The notes under the pieces are model-generated. The model saw only the letters and a program-made list of their open reading frames with translations. It was not told the origin of the DNA and did no database searches. Positions 8,907 to 14,872 of a stretch of DNA of 64,000 nt are shown one piece after another. The first letter of the stretch is position 1. Every line of letters begins with the position of its first letter. Source of the stretch: Candidatus Levybacteria bacterium RIFCSPHIGHO2_01_FULL_36_15b (lineage in GTDB: Bacteria; Patescibacteria; Microgenomatia; Levybacterales; UBA12049). The position numbers and the translations under genes were made by a program. The stretch lies in the NCBI GenBank assembly GCA_001782045.1, contig MFNK01000003.1, positions 124,001 through 188,000 of the forward strand. The letters are read 5' to 3'.

Positions 8907-8980
8907 TGGGCCCGAGAAGAGTCGAACTTCTGACCTTTGCAATGTCAATGCAACGCTCTAACCAACTGAGCTACGAGCCC
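8907..8980 (-). tRNA. tRNA-Val(GAC)
   Basis: Cloverleaf on the minus strand with acceptor GGGCTCG/CGGGCCC, anticodon stem TTGCA/TGCAA and loop TTGACAT giving anticodon GAC. T-loop TTCGACT is normal. The 3' CCA is not fully encoded (ACC then T). A promoter TTGATT, 17-base spacer, TAAAAT lies just upstream. Confidence 0.96.
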
Positions 8981-9027
8981 TGGGCTTGTCTATTTTAACA
9001 AAACAAGCCTATTCAATCAAACATAGA

Positions 9028-9192
9028 TTATTTACTCCTGCTTGCCATTTGTGGCGCCCTTCCAAATGGTGCGTTTTCCCTTGCTGATTCTCCAAAAGGC
9101 TTTTTAGGCTCCGGCGCCACCGGTTTTTCAACAGGCATTGACGGACCATGATGAACTACAACTTCTAAGTTTTTTTTGCCTTGCTCTACCAT
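9028..9192 (-). CDS. Small proline-rich basic protein, 54 aa
   Basis: Unrecognised. I choose the internal ATG at 9192 because it has a strong Shine-Dalgarno (AAAGGGGGTGAT) at normal spacing; the longer frame starting at 9264 would overlap the upstream gene and lacks one. The product has a His-His pair, a Pro/Glu-rich middle (PVEKPVAPEPKKP) and a basic C terminus, and is probably largely disordered. It follows the 63-aa gene by 31 bases, forming a two-gene operon behind a structured leader. Confidence 0.6.
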   Translation of the reverse strand: MVEQGKKNLEVVVHHGPSMPVEKPVAPEPKKPFGESARENAPFGRAPQMASRSK

Positions 9193-9223
9193 AAATAAAT
9201 CACCCCCTTTATTTTTAGCCAAA

Positions 9224-9415
9224 TTATTTTTTAGATAAATTCTGTCCGTTTGATCTAAATGCAACCTCAGATCTTAATAGTTGATTACGGAAATCCGGTC
9301 TTCTGCCGGTTGCCCTAGCCCTATCAACTCTAACATGATATTGAAAATCCATTTCTTGATTGAATTGCTCAACAGTTCTTCCTCGTAGTGGATCGCGTTC
9401 ATTTTTGTAACTCAT
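9224..9415 (-). CDS. Small basic protein, 63 aa
   Basis: Unrecognised, Arg-rich (RVDRARATGRRPDFRNQLLR), no membrane segment. The start is supported by AGGAGGTGA 5 bases before the ATG. It heads a two-gene operon with its own promoter (9549-9578) and a roughly 130-base folded leader. The combination of near-consensus promoter and strong SD suggests high or tightly controlled expression; nucleic-acid binding would fit the charge but is a guess. Confidence 0.65.
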   Translation of the reverse strand: MSYKNERDPLRGRTVEQFNQEMDFQYHVRVDRARATGRRPDFRNQLLRSEVAFRSNGQNLSKK

Positions 9416-9545
9416 AATTTCACCTCCTATTCCAACAAAAAACCTCCCTTTTGGGGAGGTATTCCGTACGTTTACCTTACGAGAATTACCTCCCTAACGG
9501 GAGTTAATAATTCTATTAATAAGGTTAAACTTCTTACTCACAAAT
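9416..9545 (-). promoter_or_regulatory. Structured mRNA leader (candidate attenuator or riboregulator)
   Basis: Between the predicted transcription start (~9543) and the ATG at 9415 lie a long nested hairpin (9470-9530; outer arms GTTTAACCTTA/TAAGGTAAAC, middle AGAATTA/TAATTCT, tip CTCCC-GTTA-GGGAG) and the terminator-like hairpin at 9437-9460. The segment GGGAGGT occurs in both hairpins and nearly in the SD (AGGAGGT), so the ACCTCCC arm can pair with any of the three, giving mutually exclusive folds. No known riboswitch class is recognised. Confidence 0.55.
9437..9460 (-). terminator. Terminator-like hairpin in the leader of the 9415 gene
   Basis: On the minus strand a 7-bp stem ACCTCCC/GGGAGGT (9442-9460) with a short loop is followed by six T residues. 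It sits downstream of the 9549-9578 promoter and upstream of the SD at 9415, so it would act as an attenuator rather than an end-of-gene terminator. Confidence 0.65.
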
Positions 9546-9548
9546 TAA

Positions 9549-9578
9549 ATAATATAAAATGTACAAAGTAAGTGTCAA
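9549..9578 (-). promoter_or_regulatory. Sigma70-type promoter for the small-protein operon
   Basis: On the minus strand TTGACA (9573-9578) is followed by TATATT (9551-9556, 16-base spacer) or TATTAT (9549-9554, 18-base spacer). The folded leader begins about 20 bases further on. Confidence 0.7.
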
Positions 9579-9586
9579 GGGGTATT

Positions 9587-10234
9587 TTAACCGGTTTGTT
9601 GTGCAACTACTCGCTCTCCAGACAAGGTAAAACTTGTACCCTGGGATTTTGCAAGGCTCCAAAAGTCTTTCTTAGATTTCTTTCCTGCTAGGGCTGACAT
9701 CCAGTTTGCAGAACTCTCAATTCTGACCCTAGCTGCTTGAATTGTAGATAACATCCACTCTACAAAATTTAAGTGATACTTACCCGGTTTAATATTGTCC
9801 TGAATAGTTTCTGTTGCTACTTGTTTAAAAGAAATCTCAAGTTCCTTAGATTTTTCGGTAATTTTTTTAAGCTCAATTTGAATTTCCGTTAGCCTTTGTT
9901 TAATTTCCTGATTATCGGCATTTCTTCTAATAGTTTCTGCATGAAGAATTTTATCTACATATTTTATATCCGGATCGCCTTCTGCAGCTCTTTCTTTTTT
10001 TTCTTTCTTAGTAAAACTTATTTCTTCCCCCTCGTTAAGATCTCCGGCTAGTTTTTCAGCCCTAGAAGCCTGGTTTTGAGCTTCTTGAGCTTGTCCCAAG
10101 GCCTGCTTCATAAAAACTTTCCATTCTTCATTAAGTTCACTTTTAACAGTTTTTGAAGCAGATTGAATCAACTCGGCTCCAATTTCGTCGAGGTTTTTCT
10201 CTCTAAATGTTTTTAAGGGATTTTTACTTGCCAT
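9587..10234 (-). CDS. Hypothetical coiled-coil protein, possibly DUF5660 family
   Basis: 215-residue soluble protein. Residues ~30-145 are strongly helical and charged (coiled coil). The C-terminal part holds a conserved-looking block GKYHLNFVEWMLSTIQAARV (about residues 152-171), which resembles the CPR-associated family I know as DUF5660 (from memory). Function unknown. TATATA ends 7 bases before the ATG, implying a leaderless mRNA, and the gene lies 15 bases after trigger factor. Confidence 0.65.
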   Translation of the reverse strand: MASKNPLKTFREKNLDEIGAELIQSASKTVKSELNEEWKVFMKQALGQAQEAQNQASRAEKLAGDLNEGEEISFTKKEKKERAAEGDPDIKYVDKILHAETIRRNADNQEIKQRLTEIQIELKKITEKSKELEISFKQVATETIQDNIKPGKYHLNFVEWMLSTIQAARVRIESSANWMSALAGKKSKKDFWSLAKSQGTSFTLSGERVVAQQTG

Positions 10235-10249
10235 ACGTGCCTATATATA

Positions 10250-11083
10250 TCACAGATTACGTAGATAATCAAGCGTTTTTTGCTGTCTTATAATACTTGC
10301 AACTAAGTATTTATTGTTAGTTAGACTTTTTCTTTCTTCCTCTGTTTTTGCAGCTTTAATTGCTTCTTCAATCTCGCTTTCTTCTACTTTTATATTTTGT
10401 TCATTTGCAATTTGTCCAAGTATAAACTCAATCTTAACATCAGACTCCGCTTTTTTGGCATAATCTGCTCTTAAAGCTTCAATTGTTTTGCCGCTTGAAG
10501 CTAAATATTGATCTAGCGTTAAACCCAACCTTTTAATTTCATCTAAGGTTTGAGCCAAAAGTCTTTCTACTTCCTGGTCTAAAATTACCTTAGGCACGAT
10601 CAACTTAACGCTTTCAAGAAGCGCTTTGGCTATTTCATCAAAACTTACAGCCTGATTTTCCTTACCGGGAACTACAATTTTAGATTTTGCGGTAACATTT
10701 TGTACACCCTCTTTATAGTTACCAAGATCGATTTTTGGCATTTCGCAGGTTTGGGCAATAAATTCCCAGTCTTTATCGTCATCTATTTTTTGAACATGAA
10801 TTTTTGGAGAAATTATAGGATTTAAGGCATTTGTTTTAACTGCTTCTGCATATGCGCCCGGCAATATTTTTCGAAGTATATCCTCTTTTATATGTGCTTT
10901 GTCTAAGCTTTGCTCAACCTTTTCAAGAGGCGCCATGCCTTTTCTAAAACCCGGCAATTCGGCTTCTTTTACGTGCTCGTTTATTACTTCTTTTTTTGCC
11001 TCAACAATTGCGCTCCAAGGAACAGTTACCGTAAGTTCAATTGTTCCGTCTTCCTGTTTTTTTATTTGAGATGTAATTTTCAT
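10250..11083 (-). CDS. tig: Trigger factor chaperone lacking the PPIase domain
   Basis: The N-terminal ribosome-binding domain is recognised from the tail signature GFRKGMAPLEKVEQ (about residues 44-57). The FKBP-type PPIase domain of the usual ~430-residue protein is missing: the sequence goes from the N domain (to about residue 145) into the helical C-terminal chaperone domain (PKVILDQEVERLLAQTLDEI). I start at ATG 11083, since upstream codons run into the tRNA-Leu gene. The ATG lies 6 bases after the encoded CCA of tRNA-Leu(TAG), with no SD, suggesting a tRNA-mRNA cotranscript. Confidence 0.9.
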   Translation of the reverse strand: MKITSQIKKQEDGTIELTVTVPWSAIVEAKKEVINEHVKEAELPGFRKGMAPLEKVEQSLDKAHIKEDILRKILPGAYAEAVKTNALNPIISPKIHVQKIDDDKDWEFIAQTCEMPKIDLGNYKEGVQNVTAKSKIVVPGKENQAVSFDEIAKALLESVKLIVPKVILDQEVERLLAQTLDEIKRLGLTLDQYLASSGKTIEALRADYAKKAESDVKIEFILGQIANEQNIKVEESEIEEAIKAAKTEEERKSLTNNKYLVASIIRQQKTLDYLRNL

Positions 11084-11089
11084 AAAATT

Positions 11090-11175
11090 TGGTGCGGACG
11101 AAGGGAGTTGAACCCCCACGCCCTTGCGGGCACAAGGTCCTAAACCTTGCGTGTCTGCCGTTTCACCACGTCCGC
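11090..11175 (-). tRNA. tRNA-Leu(TAG), CCA encoded
   Basis: Acceptor GCGGACG/CGTCCGC, anticodon stem CAAGG/CCTTG with loop TTTAGGA (anticodon TAG), a long variable arm (GCCCGCAAGGGC region) typical of tRNA-Leu, T-loop TTCAACT, then A and CCA. Trigger factor starts 6 bases downstream. Confidence 0.96.
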
Positions 11176-11208
11176 TCGCCCCTATACAACGAGTACATTA
11201 TAGCCTAA

Positions 11209-11760
11209 TTAGAAGGAAAGCGAAAGTGAAGATCTTGCGTCGTTAAGCGCAAATTTTTGGATTGAATTTAGGTGTATTTGAACACTATTTGGCCATGCCT
11301 GTGAGGAAGCATAAATTCTTCCTATTTCGTAGATATTTTTAGCTCCCCATCTGTTCATATATTTTTCCCTTAAGCCCTGAGAGATTGTGCCTATTCCCTC
11401 TTTCCAGGAAGCAAATCTTATTACGTTGTCTCCATAAACTCCCCAACCCCAGGCATTATAAGAGTTGTTGGGAATAGCAAGTCCAAAAGAAGACTCAACG
11501 CCTGCAATAGCTGCAACCAGCTTCCAGTCTAAGTTATATTTATCCGCATAAAAAACAAAATCCTCTGCATTTTCTGCAAGCGGAGAATTTCTGCTTTCAA
11601 GATAAGAACGCAGTATTTGTACACGTGAATCGAAAACAGCATTAGTTTCTGTATCTGAAACTATTTTTGCAGATGACGCAGACGCTTTTTCCTGCGCAAA
11701 AGCATTTTGTGGAGTTGTTAATATTATAGCCGCAAGTATTGCGAGCAGTAATTTTTTCAT
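11209..11760 (-). CDS. Secreted lysozyme-like muramidase/transglycosylase family protein
   Basis: Signal peptide at residues 1-22 (KKLLLAILAAIILTT then AFA). The mature part has a lysozyme-like fold signature: VAAIAGVESSFG, with the Glu as probable catalytic acid, then NSYNAWGWGVYG and a helical C terminus. It would act on peptidoglycan outside the membrane. The start is ATG 11760, since the longer frame would begin inside a hairpin. It is a paralog of the next gene upstream (shared ESS/EST and NSYNxWGxGxYG). A promoter and terminator-like hairpin lie in its leader. Confidence 0.75.
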   Translation of the reverse strand: MKKLLLAILAAIILTTPQNAFAQEKASASSAKIVSDTETNAVFDSRVQILRSYLESRNSPLAENAEDFVFYADKYNLDWKLVAAIAGVESSFGLAIPNNSYNAWGWGVYGDNVIRFASWKEGIGTISQGLREKYMNRWGAKNIYEIGRIYASSQAWPNSVQIHLNSIQKFALNDARSSLSLSF

Positions 11761-11782
11761 ACTTGTGTGGGCTTTTTTGCCC

Positions 11783-11827
11783 AAAAAAAATCCTAACGTA
11801 TGTATTTGGAAGGACATACCTTAGGAT
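11783..11827 (-). terminator. Terminator-like hairpin with U8 tract at the 5' end of the 11760 transcript
   Basis: On the minus strand a nearly perfect 14-bp inverted repeat (ATCCTAAGGTATGT with ACATACGTTAGGAT, loop of 10) is followed by eight T residues. It begins within two bases of the predicted start of transcription from the promoter at 11836-11864, and ends 22 bases before the ATG; a second small hairpin GGGC-A6-GCCC follows. Confidence 0.75.
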
Positions 11828-11835
11828 CTGCGGAG

Positions 11836-11864
11836 AGTATATCACACAACTATAGGTTTGTCAA
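11836..11864 (-). promoter_or_regulatory. Sigma70-type promoter for the 11760 gene
   Basis: TTGACA (11859-11864), 17-base spacer and TATACT (11836-11841) on the minus strand. Transcription would start near 11829, immediately before the hairpin at 11790-11827. Confidence 0.75.
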
Positions 11865-11879
11865 GTGGTTAACTATGGG

Positions 11880-12455
11880 CTATATTTCCATGCGCTCCAT
11901 GAAGCCTAAAACTCCTTTAGCCCATGAGCCGTTACTGGAAGGCGTGTATTTGCTCATTATCTGTTCCGGTGTTTCAAGTCCTTGATCTTTGTATTTTGTT
12001 GCCAGTGTTTTTGTAACTGTTTCTATTGCAATATGATAGTTATCAAACCGCGTAACTTTCTTTCCATAAATACCAAACCCCCAGCAATTATATGAATTTT
12101 TCGGTGCTTTTTTGCAAAGAGTTGATTCCTGCATGGCAATTGCAGGAATTAGTCGGTAGTCCAGACCGTATTTATCTGCAGTGCTTACGACAAATTCAGC
12201 ATATGGGCTAAGTGAGGAATTATACCTATCTAAAAAGGCTTTAACAGCCTCAATTCGGCCGTCTTTGGAGTTCATTTTAAGTACATATGCGGTATTAGAG
12301 CCTGGAAGCGCAGCGTAGGCTACTTTGGGAGCCCTTTGAAATGTCAAGAACGAACTGGCATTTTGGGAGTTAATATAGCTATAAAAAAGAAGTGTTAAAA
12401 TAAGAAGAACTGGAGTAAGAAAGAAAACATAGGCAGACAGTAATATCTTTCTCAT
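11880..12455 (-). CDS. Membrane-anchored lysozyme-like protein (paralog of 11209-11760)
   Basis: An N-terminal membrane segment (about residues 7-27) without a clear cleavage site suggests a membrane-anchored extracytoplasmic enzyme. The domain has PAIAMQESTLC (Glu as likely catalytic acid), NSYNCWGFGIYG and a helical C terminus, matching its downstream neighbour. Two Cys, about residues 112 and 122, flank the motif and could form a disulfide. Role in cell-wall remodelling inferred; tandem duplication of an ancestral gene is likely. A TTGACA lies upstream but its -10 box is weak. Confidence 0.72.
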   Translation of the reverse strand: MRKILLSAYVFFLTPVLLILTLLFYSYINSQNASSFLTFQRAPKVAYAALPGSNTAYVLKMNSKDGRIEAVKAFLDRYNSSLSPYAEFVVSTADKYGLDYRLIPAIAMQESTLCKKAPKNSYNCWGFGIYGKKVTRFDNYHIAIETVTKTLATKYKDQGLETPEQIMSKYTPSSNGSWAKGVLGFMERMEI

Positions 12456-12549
12456 TTATCTTTTAGATTGGCAGATTAATGTGTTTTTGTCAAGCTATTT
12501 TAGTCTAATTTGAGCTCCGGAGGATTTTCTGGTATACTCTTTTTCATTC

Positions 12550-12621
12550 GCGGGAGTAGTTCATCGGTAGAATGTTTCCTTGCCAAGGAAAAGGTAGCGG
12601 GTTCGATTCCCGTCTCCCGCT
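12550..12621 (+). tRNA. tRNA-Gly(GCC)
   Basis: Acceptor GCGGGAG/CTCCCGC, anticodon stem TTTCC/GGAAA with loop TTGCCAA (anticodon GCC), T-loop TTCGATT. Preceded by TATACT about 12 bases upstream with a TTGAGC-like -35 at 17 bases. CCA not encoded. Confidence 0.96.
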
Positions 12622-12661
12622 CAAAATACCCTCGAAATGCTACAAAAATGCAGAAGAAAAG

Positions 12662-13120
12662 TTAGTGGATTTCGACCTTAGCTTCATAGGCCAAATTTCT
12701 AGCTTCCGCGTAGGCTTTAGGAAATTTACTTTCATTTCCCATTATTCTGTCTGCGAGCCCATTTTTTATCTCAAATCCCGCAATTATCCCGCTAATTGGA
12801 TTTACTGGCTCTATTAATGCAGTTACGCCATCCATGTATGCCACAACATAATCATTTATTCTATCTTTGAAAGTTTCCGTTTGAAAATAATAGTCCGTTA
12901 CTTTGTTTGAGTCGTATGTTCTGCGTGTTTCTTTAGATAACCTACCACTAAAAGTTCCATCTTCTGTGCTCCAAAAAACTTTTTCATTTATAGGTTTGCC
13001 ATTGGTTCTAGCAGCAAGTACATCAAGATCTAATTCGGAAACAGGAACGAAAGATACCTCCTGTTCTTTCTCAGGGAGTAAAGGTGGATTATTGTCTGTT
13101 CTCTCTAAAGCGACTGACAT
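12662..13120 (-). CDS. Hypothetical protein, 152 aa
   Basis: No family recognised; soluble, acidic N-terminal half. The frame is open back to 13315, but that would cross tRNA-Phe and part of tRNA-Leu on the other strand, so I choose the ATG at 13120 (start MSVALERTD). A TTGACT...TAGAAT pair lies about 14 bases upstream of the ATG, giving a very short leader. Confidence 0.6.
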   Translation of the reverse strand: MSVALERTDNNPPLLPEKEQEVSFVPVSELDLDVLAARTNGKPINEKVFWSTEDGTFSGRLSKETRRTYDSNKVTDYYFQTETFKDRINDYVVAYMDGVTALIEPVNPISGIIAGFEIKNGLADRIMGNESKFPKAYAEARNLAYEAKVEIH

Positions 13121-13148
13121 AACATAAGGATGATATTCTACAGGAAAT

Positions 13149-13177
13149 TTGTCAATAGTCAAGTGCTCTAGTATAAT
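13149..13177 (+). promoter_or_regulatory. Promoter of the four-tRNA cluster
   Basis: TTGTCA (13149-13154), 17-base spacer, TATAAT (13172-13177); tRNA-Phe begins 13 bases downstream. The transcript probably continues through four tRNAs into the sugar dehydrogenase gene. Confidence 0.75.
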
Positions 13178-13189
13178 ATTAGTCTGTAA

Positions 13190-13262
13190 GCTGAGATAGC
13201 CAAGGTGGTCAAGGCACCTGTCTGAAGAACAGGCTATGTGTGTTCGACTCACACTCTCAGCA
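13190..13262 (+). tRNA. tRNA-Phe(GAA) with G37
   Basis: Acceptor GCTGAGA/TCTCAGC, D stem GCC/GGC, anticodon stem CCTGT/ACAGG with loop CTGAAGA (anticodon GAA), T stem GTGTG/CACAC with loop TTCGACT. Position 37 is G, whereas bacterial tRNA-Phe normally has A37. Confidence 0.93.
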
Positions 13263-13290
13263 CAATTCGACAAGCTTAGTACAAGCACTT

Positions 13291-13373
13291 GCGGATGTGG
13301 TGAAATGGTATACACGCAGCCTTGAGGTGGCTGTGCCGTAAAAAGCGTGGAGGTTCGAGTCCTCTCATCCGCA
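13291..13373 (+). tRNA. tRNA-Leu(GAG)
   Basis: Acceptor GCGGATG/CATCCGC, anticodon stem CAGCC/GGCTG with loop TTGAGGT (anticodon GAG), long variable arm, T-loop TTCGAGT. Confidence 0.95.
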
Positions 13374-13384
13374 CAAATTACCTT

Positions 13385-13456
13385 GGGTACTTAGCTCAGT
13401 GGTAGAGCGCTTCGTTTACATCGAAGATGTCGGGGGTTCAAGTCCCTCAGTACCCA
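13385..13456 (+). tRNA. tRNA-Val(TAC)
   Basis: Acceptor GGGTACT/AGTACCC, anticodon stem CTTCG/CGAAG with loop TTTACAT (anticodon TAC), T-loop TTCAAGT. Confidence 0.96.
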
Positions 13457-13484
13457 CATATTAGGCACGCTCAGCGTAAACAAA

Positions 13485-13568
13485 GCCCAGGTGGCGAAAC
13501 CGGCAGACGCGCAGCGTTCAGAACGCTGTGTCCGCAAGGACTTGGGAGTTCGAATCTCCCCTTGGGCA
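13485..13568 (+). tRNA. tRNA-Leu(CAG), abutting a coding sequence
   Basis: Acceptor GCCCAGG/CTTGGGC, anticodon stem CAGCG/CGCTG with loop TTCAGAA (anticodon CAG), long variable arm (GTCCGCAAGGAC), T-loop TTCGAAT. The discriminator A is followed by a single C and then the ATG of the sugar dehydrogenase at 13570. Position 37 is A, where G is usual for a CUG reader. Confidence 0.95.
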
Positions 13569-13569
13569 C

Positions 13570-14691
13570 ATGAAATACTTAGTCATTCTTTTTTCCTTAG
13601 TGACACTTATATCAATGGCTTTTTTTATAATTTCGAACAAGGGGAATATTTCACCAACTCAGAAAAATAACATTACACAAACAAAAAGTACTGAAAACAA
13701 AACATCAGAGCCGGTTATGGTGGTTACAGATAATTTAGATACTCCATGGTCCATTGCTTTCCTGCCCGATAAATCTATGCTGGTTTCTCAAAGAAACGGT
13801 ATAGTTTTTCATATATCAAAAGACGGTAATGAAGAGAAGGTCGGGGAAATTCCTAGCGTAAAGGAATATGGCGAGGGCGGCCTCATGGGGGTTGCTGTGC
13901 ATCCCAATTTTTCCGTAAACAGTTATGTCTATTTTTATTACACGTACAGCGAAAACGGAGTTAATACATTAAACAGAGTGGTTAGAATGGGCTATAAAAA
14001 TAATAGACTTGAAAATGAGCAAATAGTTGTAGACAAAATTCCGGGAGGAATCTTTCATAACGGCGGAAGGATAAAATTCGGACCAGATGGTTTTCTTTAC
14101 ATAACAACCGGTGATGCAACAAATCCATCATTATCTCAAAATAAAGATTCATTAGCCGGAAAAATATTAAGAGTTACAGATGATGGTAAGCCTGCGCCCG
14201 GCAATCCTTTTAAAACTCAAGTCTACTCATTTGGTCACAGAAATCCCCAAGGCTTAGCGTGGGATTTGGATAAGCATTTATGGGAAACAGAGCATGGTCC
14301 ATCCGGAACATGGCCAAATTGTTGCCAGGATGAAATCAATGTGATAGAAGCGGGAAAAAATTATGGCTGGCCGGAAAACGTTGGGGATAACGTTAAAAGC
14401 GGAGTTGAAGCTGCAGTTTTGCATTCAGGCCGCGAAATTTGGGCTCCGGCAGGACTTGACTATTTAAACGGGTCATTGTTTTTTGCGGGATTAAGAGGAG
14501 AAGCACTTTATGAATACAAAATTGCAACAAAGAGACTTACAGCACATTTTAAAAATACATTCGGAAGAATAAGAGATGTGGTGGTTGGCCCTGATAATAT
14601 GATTTATATCACAACAAGTAATCTTGATGGTAGAGGGTTGCCAAAAAGAGGAGACGATAAAATTATCAAAATTAACCCAGGCAAACTTTAG
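13570..14691 (+). CDS. PQQ-dependent sugar dehydrogenase-like beta-propeller protein
   Basis: Resembles soluble aldose/glucose dehydrogenase, a six-bladed beta-propeller using PQQ. Visible hallmarks: DTPWSIAFLPD, GEGGLMGVAVHPNF, IFHNGGRIKFGPDGFLYI (the His would be the catalytic base), GHRNPQGLAWD, EHGPSGTWPNCCQDEIN and NYGWP. An N-terminal membrane segment (about residues 3-22) makes it membrane-anchored or secreted. The ATG starts 2 bases after tRNA-Leu(CAG), so the upstream frame from 13528 is tRNA. No PQQ biosynthesis genes are seen in the window, so the cofactor source and physiological substrate are unknown. Confidence 0.87.
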   Translation: MKYLVILFSLVTLISMAFFIISNKGNISPTQKNNITQTKSTENKTSEPVMVVTDNLDTPWSIAFLPDKSMLVSQRNGIVFHISKDGNEEKVGEIPSVKEYGEGGLMGVAVHPNFSVNSYVYFYYTYSENGVNTLNRVVRMGYKNNRLENEQIVVDKIPGGIFHNGGRIKFGPDGFLYITTGDATNPSLSQNKDSLAGKILRVTDDGKPAPGNPFKTQVYSFGHRNPQGLAWDLDKHLWETEHGPSGTWPNCCQDEINVIEAGKNYGWPENVGDNVKSGVEAAVLHSGREIWAPAGLDYLNGSLFFAGLRGEALYEYKIATKRLTAHFKNTFGRIRDVVVGPDNMIYITTSNLDGRGLPKRGDDKIIKINPGKL

Positions 14692-14698
14692 TAATGAG

Positions 14699-14783
14699 TG
14701 CCGCGGGAGAGAGTCGAACTCTCACGTCCGATTAAGGACAAAGGCTCTTAAGGCCCTCGTGTCTGCCATTCCACCACCACGGC
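14699..14783 (-). tRNA. tRNA-Leu(TAA) with G37
   Basis: Acceptor GCCGTGG/CCGCGGC, anticodon stem AGGGC/GCCTT with loop CTTAAGA (anticodon TAA), long variable arm (GTCCTTAATCGGAC), T-loop TTCGACT. Position 37 is G rather than the usual A. Confidence 0.94.
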
Positions 14784-14793
14784 TCGTCAATTC

Positions 14794-14824
14794 TTGTCCC
14801 GCAAAGCGAGGCAAGCGGACAAGA
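14794..14824. repeat. GC-rich imperfect inverted repeat between tRNA-Leu and dacA
   Basis: CTTGTCCCGC and GCGGACAAG flank a 12-base GC-rich loop, in an otherwise AT-rich gap. There is no adjoining T tract, so it is not an obvious terminator; it could be a fold in the dacA-side transcript or a dispersed repeat. Confidence 0.4.
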
Positions 14825-14872
14825 CATGACGTAAAATCATTTTACAAAAGCAAAGAGTATTATTCAATAGCT

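Noticed and set aside
9193..9264. Longer start for the 54-aa protein
   Set aside because: Overlaps the preceding gene and lacks an SD, whereas the ATG at 9192 has AAAGGGGGTGAT at correct spacing.
9416..9545. Known riboswitch or ribosomal-protein leader
   Set aside because: No recognisable aptamer core, and neither downstream gene is a ribosomal protein or metabolic enzyme I can name.
11761..11817. Longer start of the secreted lysozyme-like protein
   Set aside because: Would begin inside the U-tract hairpin and bury the signal peptide 19 residues in; ATG 11760 gives a canonical signal peptide.
13121..13315. Upstream extension of the 12662-13120 gene
   Set aside because: Would cross tRNA-Phe and the tRNA cluster promoter on the other strand.
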